From: Cricetomys ansorgei
Taxonomy: Eukaryota; Chordata; Mammalia; Rodentia; Nesomyidae
Length of the DNA: 64,000 nucleotides
Direction: 5' to 3'
NCBI GenBank assembly: GCA_026225945.1
Contig: JAMJFZ010001815.1
Coordinates: 17,801,001 to 17,865,000, forward strand
Position 1 is the stretch's first letter. Each line of letters starts with the position of its first letter. Positions 1 to 10,399 of the stretch are shown here, piece after piece. Position numbers and translations under genes: made by a program. The notes under the pieces were generated by a model. That model worked only from the letters and a program-made list of their open reading frames with translations. It was not told the origin of the DNA and did not search any database.

Positions 1-182
1 TACCAGACCAGATACAGGCTCCTAACCTTCTTCTTCTTCTTGAATTAAGTTCTATTATGTCTTACGTTATTCAGCCTCAGACATATTGTTATAGTGATTT
101 AAAAGGGCACATGTGTAGTCTCTCATTTGTCCATTTTAATGGTACATTCCGTTTACTAACTCTCTCTTCAGGATTTACTAAT
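1..182. other. Unassigned AT-rich sequence
   Basis: Nothing recognisable. A short open frame begins near position 57, but it runs into the B2 fragment and shows no domain or coding signature. Confidence 0.5.
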
Positions 183-258
183 GGTTATGAGCCACCATTT
201 AGGGTCCTCTGGAAGAGTAGCCAGCACTCTTATCCACTTAGCCGTGTCTCCAGCCCAA
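183..258 (-). mobile_element. B2-type SINE fragment, minus strand
   Basis: The plus strand carries the antisense of a B2 head: a 'gagccacca' block, then 'gggtcctctggaagag', then 'cagcactcttatcc' and a terminal 'ctccagccc'. These are the complements of the tRNA-like 5' part of B2. The middle and tail are missing, so this is a decayed or internally deleted copy. Confidence 0.6.
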
Positions 259-964
259 ATTTATTAGTGTTTATGTCTTTTTTTAAGTCAGTAAATACAG
301 TTGATTTCATTTCTGACTAAAAATTTGCACTTCAAGCATTTATAGATCCATTTCTACTCTCCTTTTCCATCAAATTCTGACTCACAATACTTTATTTTCT
401 AGTGTACTGGCTTCTGAAATGTTAATTGGCTTTTGCAAATTATGACTGAGAATTTTTTTTTTTTTGAGGCCGAGGATGAAGGCCCATTTCCCAAAGGCTG
501 AGTGATTCTGTCCTATGCTTGGTAATACTACCTGAACTCAGAATCCCTCAAACTAGATTGAGTCTAGGTGTTCCTGGACCAGCTCAGCGTTGTGAATACA
601 AGCTGTGTGCCCACTAGAGGGTAGGATCATAATTTTTACTTGTAGTGCAAAAAAAAAATTTTAGCAGAATTCAAATGCCAGATTTGTTCTTTAAAGGTCT
701 TATTTCCAGGATTAGGGAATCTAAACTACTGTCATCTCACAAGTCTGTTAAACAGCACATGAATATCACGCAGTATTTCCCTCGGGAAATACTGCTTCAA
801 AGTGTCTTGTGAATGTATGTTTCATAGCCTTTATATTTTTTGCTCAGTACAGCAGCAATCGAAAATTCCCATCTGTATTTAAAAATTTGAAGACAAGAAG
901 TGTGCTACATTAATGTTTGTAAATTCTTGCTTTCTAACAGATTTTGTGATCGTACTCTGTATAT
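259..964. other. Unassigned sequence
   Basis: AT-rich, with a short T run near 451-465 and an A run near 649-657. No repeat family, exon or RNA gene recognised. Confidence 0.5.
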
Positions 965-1130
965 TCACTAACTCATTTGACAAGTATTTCTTGAGAACCT
1001 ATTGTGTGTTCCATTGTTGAAAGTCTTGACAGGCCTATCAGTGAACATCCCCAAATACCCGCCATATAGGGCTTAAATAGGACCAGGTTTGTGAGAGAAA
1101 GATACAAATGTAAGCATCATAGGTAAGCTA
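965..1130 (-). mobile_element. L2-like LINE fragment, minus strand
   Basis: The pattern 'aagtatttcttgagaaccta' followed by 'ttgtgtgttcc' and 'cagtgaac' matches the antisense of the L2 3' end (complement of 'tgctcaataaatgtttgttg'). Very diverged, as expected for a pre-eutherian element. Confidence 0.5.
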
Positions 1131-1165
1131 TACTGTTGCGTTAAGATCAGTAAAGAATGTAGCTT

Positions 1166-1334
1166 TGCCGAGTGGTGGTGGCACATGCCTTTAATCCCAG
1201 CACTCAGAAGGCAAAGGCAAATGAATCTCTGTGAGTTCGAGGCCAGCCTGGTCTAAAGACTGAGTTCCAGGACAGTCCGAGTTACAACAGAGAAACCCTG
1301 TCTCAAAAAAAGAAAGAAAAATATTTTAAAAAAG
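1166..1334 (+). mobile_element. B1 SINE with target-site duplication
   Basis: 7SL-derived SINE. The order is head ('gtggtggcacatgcctttaa'), 'tcccagcactc', 'gtgagttcgaggccagcctg', 'gagttccaggacag', 'gaaaccctgtctc' and an A-rich tail. Flanks at 1154-1165 and 1335-1346 match at 11 of 12 bases (agaatgtagctt / agaatgtaactt), as expected for an L1-mediated insertion. The pol III A and B box regions are present but no expression can be inferred. Confidence 0.93.
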
Positions 1335-1346
1335 AGAATGTAACTT

Positions 1347-1780
1347 AGCGGAATTGTTGTTTGAGTATTTCCTTTGATTTATTCTAAGGTGCTGCTGTGT
1401 TGATGTGGCAAGTTCCCTGAAAAACCCTTTCCTGGCTTTCTAGAGCCGCTTGACCAGGTCCATGTTTGCTTGTGTAGTTCTCTGCATCCACTTACTTTTC
1501 CTCTGTCTGCTATCCACTTCTACTCACTGAATGTCCTTCTCCGGGGCCACATCAGTATCATTATTCTAATATTATTCTTCAATTAAATTGGGTAATGTTG
1601 AGAAAGCGCAAACAGAAATAATGAAATGATGTTAAAAGCTAAGAGCTTTGACCAAAAAAAGGACACCTATATTTATTTAAAAGAATATTTTCTTAGCCAG
1701 TAAGCTTAATGTCTTAAAATTTTTAAAATTACTAAAGGGGGTAGATTCTTTAATATTCCTGGATGATGACAAAACACGTA
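1347..1780. other. Unassigned sequence
   Basis: AT-rich, no recognised element or gene. Confidence 0.5.
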
Positions 1781-1968
1781 GCTGAGGGGCTGTGGCAATG
1801 ACTCAACTGTTACCAGTACTTATTGCTCTTACATAAGATTCAGGTTCAGAATGCTGGCTAAAGCATTCTGACAATCCAATTCCAAGGGGTCTGATGCCCC
1901 CCTTCTGACCTCTTTGGGCACTAATCTCACATGTGGAGTGGAGTGCATGCATACAAGCAAAACTCACT
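1781..1968 (+). mobile_element. Degenerate B2-family SINE
   Basis: Starts 'ggggctgtggcaatgactca' (compare 'gctggagagatggctcag' of B2), continues with a Ser/Lys-tRNA-like B-box region 'aggttcagaatgctggcta', then 'ggggtctgatgcccc' and 'ccttctgacctctttgggca', which is the B2 body. The A-rich tail has turned into the AT tract that follows. Old and diverged. Confidence 0.75.
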
Positions 1969-2016
1969 ATATATGTGTATATATATATATAATATATATA
2001 TATATTATATATAATT
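1969..2016. repeat. (TA)n microsatellite
   Basis: Alternating AT/TA tract at the tail of the B2-type SINE, with small interruptions. Likely grown from the SINE tail. Confidence 0.9.
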
Positions 2017-2796
2017 TTTAAAGTAAAGTTGAATGCTCAGATGCATAAATGAAAACAGGTTAGCCTTATCAATAAGCATTGTCACAGCTACAGATGCATA
2101 CAGTGATAGTAGATAATACTTTTCTGTGTTCATTTGCTTTCCATGTAAATAATGATCTCGAGAAGCCACAAAGGTTGAAATGAGTAATGTTATTCGATGT
2201 CATTTTCATTATGACCTGGTAGGAAGTAAGAGCTCCCAGTTTCCCAAGGCAGGCTGCTTATCTACTTAACATTATGCAACATTATACATAACTATGGAAA
2301 ATAGTTAACCATTTTTAACTAGAGTTGTGCATAGAGTATATCTCCAAAATACCTTAATTCCTTTAAGTTCCATATTAACTCATAAATTACAATAGTCATT
2401 CAAAAGCCTATTTCACGGAGTAGTAATAATGGTCACAAGAAGTGCTAAAACAACGCAGGTATTTTAATTAACATTTGGAGCATGACTAAATTGTCCAATT
2501 CATTAGCTTCTCAGTGGGAGAAATAACTGAAGGAAGCCTGGTTGTATTCCTTATTTCTATCATGGATTTCATGCTCCAGAAACAGTGACTTTTAAAGGTG
2601 CCATACACTTAGGGGTGTTCTGATTATTGGTAAGGGGAAACGAATTTGAAGAGAAATAAGGGAAGGCAGTACCAGTCAGCTGATTCCTAGATGTCAGAGA
2701 GTCTCTGATCAATGTCTTCATCAAAAGAAACACCCTGGACTGTAATCTATTTAACCTATTTACCCAGCAACATGACTGCTCTAGCAGAGGATTACA
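2017..2796. other. Unassigned sequence
   Basis: No recognised repeat or gene. Confidence 0.5.
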
Positions 2797-3405
2797 TTGG
2801 AAGGCCTGTGTGAAAAGACACTTGATCTCTGATCTGGCAGCATGGCTGCTCTAGGGTAGAAAAATTTGTTAGTGCACAACTTTAATCCCAGTGAAGCACA
2901 CACTTTTTATCCCAGCTCAGAAGACAGTGGGGGTACACACCTTTAATCCCAACTCTCAGGATATAACAGGAGGCTCTCAGTTCAAGGGAGTTAGTTCAGG
3001 GAGAGGCAGAGCTCAGAGAGTAGAAGCAGAACTCTGAGAGAGAAGCAAGGTAGAAGCAGAGTGTAGAAGCAGAAGAAGCCTAGAAGAGCAGAGCTAGTCC
3101 AGAATAAGCTAAGAGAGAAAGCAGAGAGTCAAAAGCAGGCAGTTTATGATTTACAGTTCTGAGTTCAAAAGACAACTAGTCAGAGTGAGCTCAGTCAGCA
3201 GTAAGTCTCAGAGATTGAAACTTTATAGGTTTAGGTTGGCAGATTAGATAGCATGGAGTCTGAAGCCTTCTAGGTCTAGGAGTGTATCTTTAAGATTAGA
3301 TCATATGGAGTCCGAAACCCTCTAGGACTGGGGATTGAATTAGCAAAGAATAAACTGTCCTCTGCCATGAACCGATGAGAATAATGAATACATTGGACAA
3401 ACTAC
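2797..3405 (+). mobile_element. Unnamed long dispersed repeat, copy 1
   Basis: Begins near 'ggcctgtgtgaaaagac'. It then carries three B1-like 'ctttaatccca'-type motifs (about 2880, 2907 and 2940), a long purine-rich body built on 'agaagcaga' repeats (2990-3130), and a 3' part with two related blocks ending 'ctaggtctagg' and 'ctaggactgggg'. It ends 'aataaactgtcctctgccat'. A shorter copy lies at 45,818-46,008 and shares both ends. The AATAAA in the 3' part and the fixed ends suggest an LTR or other retroelement. I cannot name the family. Strand is set by the B1-like motifs and AATAAA. Confidence 0.6.
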
Positions 3406-4247
3406 CCTTGTACTCTCTTATTCTTCACTTGTCTTCAAAAAGTCATTGAAGTCAACTTTCTAAGCATTTGCATAAAGTAAACATTACCTAAAATCAATAA
3501 TAACCAAATCAAAATTCATCTGGTATTTAGTATCTATTTATATTATTCTTAAGGTTTCTCAAATGGCCTCCAACAGACTTTTTTGACAGAGTGTCATTAA
3601 AATATTAATGGGAATGCTATCAATAAGAATAAACTGGAACTGGTTGGAAAGATAAGCCCCTGGTAAAATTCTTAAGTTAGTAATATCTGTGGTTTAATTT
3701 TTAAAAGATGGAGCTTTAAGTTGCTTACAATTTGAATTAGATAATTTTAGAGCTGCAATTTTTTTTTTTTGTCTTTTGAATGACTCAGGCTAAAATTTCT
3801 GCTACTTACATATCTTATAAACAACAGTCCAGACATTTTCCTAAAAATTTAATGTGCCATTTCCTTCTTCTATTTTAAGCCTTAGAATTGTCTACTTGTA
3901 CTATAGAGAACTACTTTCCAAGTTTGTGCTAGGAATTCTCAATCAAATTTAGCTAATGATTATCCTTAGATGTTATTGAACAGGTGTTATTCGTTTTTTT
4001 TCTATTATTTTAATGAAATACTTAAGGCTGGGAAAATCATATCAGGTCATGGTTCCAATGTCTGAGTGTATAAGCAAAGTAGAATTGGCTCTGGCAAAGA
4101 CCTCATGGCAGATGACTTGACAGTAATAGGAAAGGAGGGTGAGCCCCAGTGACATAGTGACCTTCCACTAGGCCCTACCCCTTAATAATCTCCTTTTACA
4201 TGAGAAAAAGCTTCAACGTGAATATCCAAACCACAGCAAATAGTAGT

Positions 4248-4250
<3 letters not shown>
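3406..4250. other. Unassigned sequence
   Basis: AT-rich with a T run at about 3760-3770. No recognised element. Confidence 0.5.

Positions 4251-4282
<32 letters not shown>
4251..4282. repeat. (GT)16 microsatellite
   Basis: Uninterrupted GT dinucleotides. Confidence 0.98.
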
Positions 4283-4283
<1 letters not shown>

Positions 4284-5735
4284 TTCGAATGTTGACTAGT
4301 ATTCTTTCAAATAAGTAAATATAGATTGAATGAACATTTATTAATATGAGATCAGTATAAAGTATTTTCATATTTGTTTTTAAAAGCATGAGTTGTGAAC
4401 CCAACTTTGAGGGCTCCCGGGGAAAAATGATAGTTTAAGAATGCATGTAGTGGTAAGGATTTTAGTAGAAACTAAACGATTCTGTCTAATCCCTCTTACC
4501 TGTTGATATTGTAGACATGAAGTAATTATACTTGAGGGTTGTAAACCAAGTCACAATATTTTGCAAATTACACTTGGAGGCAAGCTGAGTTGCTATTACG
4601 GATGAAAATTTACGAAGATTGAAACCCAAAGGAAACATTTAAAAATATATGAAAGCAGTCTGTGAATGGAAAGCAATTTAGATATCTATCCTAAAACACA
4701 TATTGACATCTCTCAACGTGTAGCACATATATATGGCTGTGTGTCCATTCTCCTGCTCTGTATAAACAGCTTTTTAGCACAGACATACATTCTACGATTT
4801 TTTTTTTCCTCCTGCTATTAGTTGAACTTTGTTTTGGTGACAAACAGGGACGCTTCATTGTCCTGAATTCCCACCAGTACCACAAAGCCTAGCTGTTCAT
4901 GTGTAGTGTGCTTTGTAGGCCATGATAAGGAGGATAGCACAGCTTCTGTCACTCTTCAAGGAGGTGGCACCATCTTCTGTCACTCAAAGACTGCAGTTTT
5001 GATCAAAAGTTGAAGTTGTGTTTACTAGGTTTTAGGTAATTTTATTTATAAACACAGACAAGGACTTGAAGCTAGGTCCCAGGATTTCTGCTTGGTAGTT
5101 AGTTGGCTGTTGTTTGCTTGCGTTGGGGGGGAAGGGAGACAGGATGATAAAAAATAGAAATAAAACTAAAGAAATGCTACGTACACATGTGCATTTTTAA
5201 CATTGTCAGTGAGAATAGTGGTTGTCACGTAGGACTACTACCTACTTGCGGACATCTGTATGTGTGAAATATACATCTGAGAATTTTATTAACCCAACAA
5301 AATCTATAAAATAAATGGGCTCCAGTGTGCGAGGGTTTCCTTGCATATAGTATAAACTGCTCTGTTACATGTGTAGTATAATAATTTACTATGTACTCTA
5401 ATAATTTAATCCAACAAAGTACTATTTACCAAAGTCTACAATCAGTTGCTTCCTTCCTGGGAATAGATGCATGCATTGATTTTCTTTATTTTATAACTTG
5501 AGTATAGACTACATCTAGAAGGCAGGAAAGAAGCCTAGGCCATATCCATATGGGCTGGCTACAAAAAGAATTTCTCCTATTATGTTTCATTTTTGTTTAC
5601 TTCAACACTCAGAACAAGATAGCTAAGACTTGGATTGGCCTTTAACTTTGCTACCATTTAGCCAGTGTGTAGAAATCAGTTGCAAATAAACTATTTGGTT
5701 ATCCTAACAACTCTGACAAACTGAACAGATGCTGG
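4283..5735. other. Unassigned sequence
   Basis: No gene or clear repeat recognised. A G run (5125-5131) lies in a short purine patch. Confidence 0.45.
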
Positions 5736-5867
5736 TGCTATGGTTGGATCGTTTATGTCTCCCAAATTTCCTTTTTTGAAATAGTCTGCACACAGTAGCA
5801 TAGGGAGATTATATCACATATTACAGGAGTCCCAAGAGAGCTTGTTTGTCCTTTGTTTGTGGAAGAA
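5736..5867 (+). mobile_element. MLT1/MST-type MaLR LTR, 5' piece
   Basis: Starts 'tgctatggttggatcg' and includes 'gagagcttgtttgtccttt', both typical of old mammalian MaLR LTRs (MLT1/MST class). The element is split: its 3' part resumes at about 6206. Confidence 0.7.
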
Positions 5868-6205
5868 GGTGAATCTTTATTGTCAAGTTGATAATGGCAT
5901 AGAAATAGGCCTATGGGTGTACCTTTAAGGCTATTTCCATAAAGATTTAAAGGAGGAGGGAAAACCCAACTTGAATGTGGGTGGCATTATCCCATGGGCT
6001 GGGGGTTCAGTCTGGATTAAGAGATAATGAGCTGAGCACTGGCATTCATCTATTGACTAGTTGTGGAGTAAGTGAGAGCCACCATGCCTACCCACCTACA
6101 GGATGCATAGACCTTTTTAAATCTATAGATCAAGTTAAATTCTTTTTCCTTTAAGTTGCTTATGTCAGATACTTTGTCTCAGCATTGACAGCAGTAAGTA
6201 GTACA
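5868..6205 (+). mobile_element. Rodent MaLR-like LTR inserted in the MLT1/MST LTR
   Basis: Order of blocks: 'gtgaatctttattgtcaagt', 'ggcctatgggtg', 'gtgggtggcattatcccat', 'gctgagcactggcattcat', 'aagttgcttatgtcag', and a 3' end near 'cagcattgacagcagtaa'. This matches the rodent LTR type that starts with a 'tgtcaacttgac' block and ends with a 'cacagcaatgaga..taacta' block. It lies inside an older LTR, so it is the younger insertion. Confidence 0.7.
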
Positions 6206-6380
6206 CTGCAAAAGGTACTGTGTGAGACATAAACTATCAGGAGACACTGAATAACTGGCACCTTTGACACCTTGATCTTGGACTTCTCAGCCTCCAGAGT
6301 GTAAACAATTAGTTTCTGTTCTTTAGAAATCACCCTGTCTATAGATTTTTGTTATAGCTGTGCAAATGGACAAAGGTAAT
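6206..6380 (+). mobile_element. MLT1/MST-type MaLR LTR, 3' piece
   Basis: Contains 'gacaccttgatcttggactt', 'cagcctccag', 'tttctgttctt' and 'gttatagctgtgcaaatgga', the standard 3' half of an MLT1/MST-type LTR. It continues the piece that stops at 5867. Confidence 0.8.
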
Positions 6381-6810
6381 GGGAAAGTCAAAGGAACTTT
6401 TGTATGCAAAGGAAAGTAGGAAAATACATGTGGAAAAACCTGGGAAATGATCTATAAATGAATATACTATGTTGCTCATGAAAGAAATAGCATGCTGTTA
6501 TTTAGAAAGATGCCAGAAGATTTATGCACCTGTGCTATAGTTGAGCAGCCTGTATCCATCACTATAATGAAAAGACAGCTTAGCTCAATATAGTTTCTGT
6601 GTTGATAAGTTGTTCAACCTGACCTGAAATTTGTTGAAATGCTTGCTCTGTTTTAAGTACTAAGCACAAGAAAACCTATTTTTTAGAGGTTCATGTGCAC
6701 AGGATTTCTCTTGGATAACATTAACTTTCTCTGGGAGGTCTGTCTTCATCAATGGATTTCTTTGGTCTCTTTGTATGTAAAAAAAATTTTAAAAAAGTTT
6801 TTTTTTTTTC
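6381..6810. other. Unassigned sequence
   Basis: No recognised element. A/T homopolymer runs at 6780-6810. Confidence 0.5.
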
Positions 6811-6877
6811 TAACATGTGCCACAGTGCCTGGACCAGAGTATTTAATAAACACTTACTGAATTGAAATGGAATGAGT
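6811..6877 (+). mobile_element. L2 LINE 3' end
   Basis: 'cacagtgcctggaccagagt' followed by 'ttaataaacacttactgaat' and 'gaatgag' is the sense 3' end of L2 (the stretch normally ending 'aataaatgtttgttgaatga'). Confidence 0.7.
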
Positions 6878-7527
6878 TATTTAATATTATAACAAATTTG
6901 CATAGCTTTTCCCTTCTCATTATTGATAGAAATATTATACAAAATAAGTGAACAGAGAAGTACAGAATATGAATTCAAAGCGCACAATTACCTGGTGCAG
7001 TGTATCCAGTGTACACGCTGCTGTGTGTTCTTGAAAGTTAAAATGTTCTTTCTGTGTTCTTTCAAGAGAAAAAAGTAAGTTCTTGCCACAGAAAATACAA
7101 AATGATTCCGTGTTCTCAGGAAAAATCCATAATTCAGGGTCTTATTTTCACACTGCCTTTCAACAACACCTACGCCACCCAGAATAATAATGTGATAAGC
7201 TGAAGCACTGCAAACTATTTCAATGTAAGAAGGAAACTATTTCCATAATTACTGATAAGTTCTTAATTTGTTCTGCTAAATGGTAAATCAACCACAGTTG
7301 GTGAAAGAAATGACTCTCGTGTGTTAATATTAAAGGTTTAAAAAGGAGGCTTACATTTGTCTTGAAACACTAGAGGATGATAATTTAATTTTAAGGAAAC
7401 AAATGATTAATTAGTGGAGGATATTTGATTTTCTAAAGAGAAATGTCATATTGCTTTCTTTTTAACAATGTGTTATAAAGTCATATTTCTACAATTATTG
7501 TCTGCAGAGAAAAGTATATTTTAGATG
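6878..7527. other. Unassigned sequence
   Basis: AT-rich, nothing recognised. Confidence 0.5.
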
Positions 7528-7596
7528 ACAGTGGGAGTTCAAACCTAGGCTTTTGTGCATGCTAGGCACATACTTCACTTCTGAGCTAGAGCTTGC
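7528..7596 (-). mobile_element. ID-type SINE fragment, minus strand
   Basis: The antisense of the ID (BC1/alanine-tRNA-derived) core is visible: 'ttcaaacctaggc', 'gcatgctaggca' and 'ctgagctagagc'. A-box and B-box regions are diverged. Confidence 0.6.
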
Positions 7597-7627
7597 ATAT
7601 ACCCAGACTGGCAATATTTTTCAAGTA

Positions 7628-7980
7628 TTTATTATTCGTTGTTTATTTATTTGTGTGTGTGTTTATGTGGGTATATAACCATGTGTGTGGGGGTGAATGT
7701 GCTTGTGTGTGCGCAAAGAGGCCAGAAGAAGGCGTCAGATGTGTTTTTCTGCCACTCATCCCCCCCCCACACCATGTATTTATTTGAGGCAAGCTTTCAC
7801 CCAGAACGTGAGGTTCACACTTTTTTGGCTAAGATAATTTTAAAATTCATCTCTCCACCATCTTCTTTAGAGATGGGCTTACAGGTGTTTACTGGATGCC
7901 CGGCTTCTCCATCAATGTTAGGATGCAAACTCCAATATGCATCAAGTGCTCTTCAATACTGAGCCATTTCTCCAACCCTT
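7628..7980 (-). mobile_element. Rodent dispersed repeat ('repeat C'), copy 1
   Basis: TG-rich lead ('gtgtgtgtgtttatgtgggt'), a 'ttgaggcaagctttc' block, 'atgggcttacaggtg', 'tgttaggatgcaaactcc', and a tRNA-SINE-like end 'actgagccatttctcca'. Two more copies occur at 14,778-15,143 and 59,775-59,965. In mouse and rat, comparable sequence is common antisense to L1 3' ends or SINEs. The family was not named with certainty. Confidence 0.55.
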
Positions 7981-8107
7981 AGCAGTGCAGAAATCCTTAG
8001 AAACTATAATTAAATTTAAATTTGTCAAAAATATTAACAAGAGATAAAAGTATACTATGTCATATTTTTAGTATACCCAATTGCATATCACTAATTTTAT
8101 ATTAAAG
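7981..8107. other. Unassigned spacer
   Basis: AT-rich, nothing recognised. Confidence 0.5.
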
Positions 8108-8163
8108 TGTGTGTGTGGTGAGAGAGAAAGAAAGGGGGGGGAGGGAGAGGAGGGAGGAGAGAA
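8108..8163. repeat. GT run then purine-rich low-complexity tract
   Basis: Short GT run followed by an all-purine GA/GGGA stretch, next to an ID-type SINE. Probably the decayed SINE tail (complement strand). Confidence 0.85.
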
Positions 8164-8175
8164 ACTTGGCAATCA

Positions 8176-8243
8176 GTGCTGAGATCAAACCTGGGACCTT
8201 GTTTGCTAGACGAATGGTCTACCGAGGAACTTCCTGGCCAGCC
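8176..8243 (-). mobile_element. ID-type SINE, minus strand
   Basis: Antisense ID core: 'gagatcaaacctgggacctt', 'gtttgctagacgaatggtct' and 'accgaggaacttcctggcc'. This is the complement of the alanine-tRNA-like ID head. More complete than the one at 7528. Confidence 0.7.
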
Positions 8244-8286
8244 ATAAAGAGACAAATTGTTAAATGAGTGAAACGAACATTTGCAT

Positions 8287-8324
8287 CGTTTTTTGTTTTG
8301 TCTTTTCGTTGTTTTGTTTTGTTT
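8287..8324. repeat. (TTTTG)n low-complexity tract
   Basis: Repeats of 'ttttg' with interruptions. Confidence 0.85.
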
Positions 8325-9261
8325 AAATTCTGAGCTACTCTCTCCCTTTCGGGGTACTTAAAAATATAAGCTGCTGTCTGTGCTTCTACTGTTAAGTAAA
8401 TCGATGTTTCACTGATACCTTCACGCAGCATCACTGGAGAATAAACTCCTTTGTCGTAATGGAAATTCTGGTGAAGGGAACACCTCCTTTAGGATCACTG
8501 TAAAATCCTACACATTGAATTAAGATTTTTTTCATGACTGATTTGGTCTCCATATATCCGTGTCATGAACCCAGTCCTGAGGGACTCAGTGTCACAGCCT
8601 TTGTCCTCTCTGTCTCTCCACCACATAGCAACATCTCGGCCTCGTCATTACAGGAGTACCCTTGGCTTCTCCGCACTAGATGCTTGTGGCACCAAAGATC
8701 TCCTGACTGTTTTCACTAAAATGGCTCCAAATATTGGAAAACACGCCTGTATATTGACAGGAGCAAAATTATCCCTGATCAAGAACAACTGAAATAGAAC
8801 TTATTGAAAACTGAAGATTTTGGTCCCAACTTCAATATACTGAATAAAACCTGTGGGACATGATCTGTATATACTGTGGTTTATTTGTAAAGTTAGATTT
8901 TTCGAAATGAATGCAAAATACTAAATTTTAAAATTATTTCTCAAGGATACCTCACAATTTCTAATTTTTAAAATTCTGTTTTTGCTTATATGAAAAATAA
9001 AGTGACCAGATATGGAAACTTCATATGTTTCTGAGCCCTTACTATACCTGTGGGTTATTCAATAGCTTCCAAAAGTGCATAGATGCTCAAAAGTGCATTC
9101 AGAATGTCTAATACTAATACTAAGCCTGGCACGAAACCTAGTCTTGTTGAAATTTGACTGTAATGATGTCTGTACTTAACAGAGTAGGAACTAGTGTCAC
9201 TGGACAGACTATCATTTCATAGAAGATCAAGTGATGATTTTTCTAAATTCGTGAAATAAAT
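8325..9261. other. Unassigned sequence
   Basis: Contains overlapping open frames of 61 and 75 codons (8534-8792) with no recognisable domain, codon signature or splice context. No repeat recognised. Confidence 0.45.
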
Positions 9262-9395
9262 CAGGCTAGCAAGCTGTCTCAGTAGGTAAAGGATTTGCCA
9301 CAGAAGATGACAACCTATGTTTGAGCCCTAGAATCCAGGCAGAGGTAGAAGGAGAGAACCAGCTCCACAATTTTGCCTTCTGACCTCTACAAACA

Positions 9396-9440
<45 letters not shown>
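9262..9440 (+). mobile_element. B3 SINE with long CA tail
   Basis: tRNA-derived head 'caagctgtctcagtaggtaa', then 'ctatgtttgagccctagaa', then the B3-specific block 'gaaggagagaaccagctcc', then 'gccttctgacctctac', and a CA tail. The order and the 'aaggagagaacc' block separate B3 from B2. Confidence 0.85.
9397..9439. repeat. (CA)n microsatellite
   Basis: Uninterrupted CA run of about 40 bp forming the B3 tail. Confidence 0.97.
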
Positions 9441-9443
<3 letters not shown>

Positions 9444-9559
9444 AATAATATAACACTTGGGACGTAAAATTTGTAAATGAATAGCAATCACAGTGCTAAG
9501 GACATAAAAGCCATTTATTCATTCCCTCAGTCTTTTAATCTGTTACTGCTGACTAAGGC

Positions 9560-9660
9560 GTCACTGCTGTTTATTTAATTGCCATTCGTTTGGTACCTAC
9601 ATTGCATTGACACTTTATTGAGTACTGATAAAACATAGTGAACAATGTAGTAGAGAGTTA
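9560..9660 (-). mobile_element. Possible L2 fragment, minus strand
   Basis: 'ggtacctacattgcattgac' followed by 'tattgagtactgataaaaca' and 'gtgaacaatgta' resembles antisense L2 sequence. Highly diverged. Confidence 0.35.
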
Positions 9661-10171
9661 ATATAAAGGCTAAAAGTAGTTTTGTAGCCACAAAATCAAG
9701 CTAAGACTTTGTTCTCATTAACAAGAGGCTATAACCAGCTATAGAAGCCCAATGAGCATCTTATCTATTCAGCTAAGGAAATAGTAAGCTGTCTAGAAAA
9801 GATAATTTAATGTGCAGTGTGTGCTCTGATCACAGTTAATTCCATATGGGAAATTAACAGTGTTCTAAACATATTTCCTATATTCTTACTAATAGGGAAA
9901 AGAAACTTCTGGAATTTAATTAAATCAATGTAATATTTCAATTTTAGACATGCAAAGATATTAAAATGTAGACTTCCATATCTTGTATTAATTTGAAATC
10001 AAAATTATTATGTTAAAGGTTATAATATTTTTATAAGACTAGAAAATTTTTTTAATACTTTGGAAGAATAATTAAGTCTGACTTGAACAGGGAAATGCTT
10101 CTCTCTCATTGTGTTGGTCTTGCCCTCCCCAGTGGCTTTTCCTGTTTCACTATCAAATAACTTCTAATAAG
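9661..10171. other. Unassigned sequence
   Basis: AT-rich, nothing recognised. Confidence 0.5.
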
Positions 10172-10183
10172 TAAATAAACTCC

Positions 10184-10387
10184 CCAGGCAGTGGTGGCAC
10201 ATGCACCTTTAATTCCAGCACTCAGGAGGCAGAGGCAGGTGGATCTCTGTGAGTTCGAGGCCAGCCTGGTCTACAGAGTGAGTTCCAGGACAGCCAGAGT
10301 TACAACAGAAAAGCTATCTAGAAAGACAAAAATAAAATAAAATAAAATAAAATAAAATAAAATAAAATAAAATAAAATAAAATAAAA
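10184..10387 (+). mobile_element. B1 SINE with perfect 12-bp target duplication
   Basis: Complete B1 body ('ggcagtggtggcacatgcac', 'cagcactcaggaggcagagg', 'gagttcgaggccagcctggt', 'gagttccaggacagccagag') followed by an AAAAT-repeat tail. The flanks 10172-10183 and 10388-10399 are identical: taaataaactcc. Low decay and a clean duplication suggest a fairly young insertion. Confidence 0.96.
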
Positions 10388-10391
10388 TAAA
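10330..10391. repeat. (AAAAT)n microsatellite in B1 tail
   Basis: About 12 tandem AAAAT units forming the B1 A-rich tail. Confidence 0.97.
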
Positions 10392-10399
10392 TAAACTCC

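Noticed and set aside
1781..1968. tRNA-like A and B box as a functional tRNA gene
   Set aside because: Part of a B2 SINE head; no cloverleaf, no anticodon arm and no terminator of a tRNA gene. The same applies to the ID and B3 heads.
9266..9487. Cys/Val-rich minus frame
   Set aside because: Translation of the CA tail of a B3 SINE.
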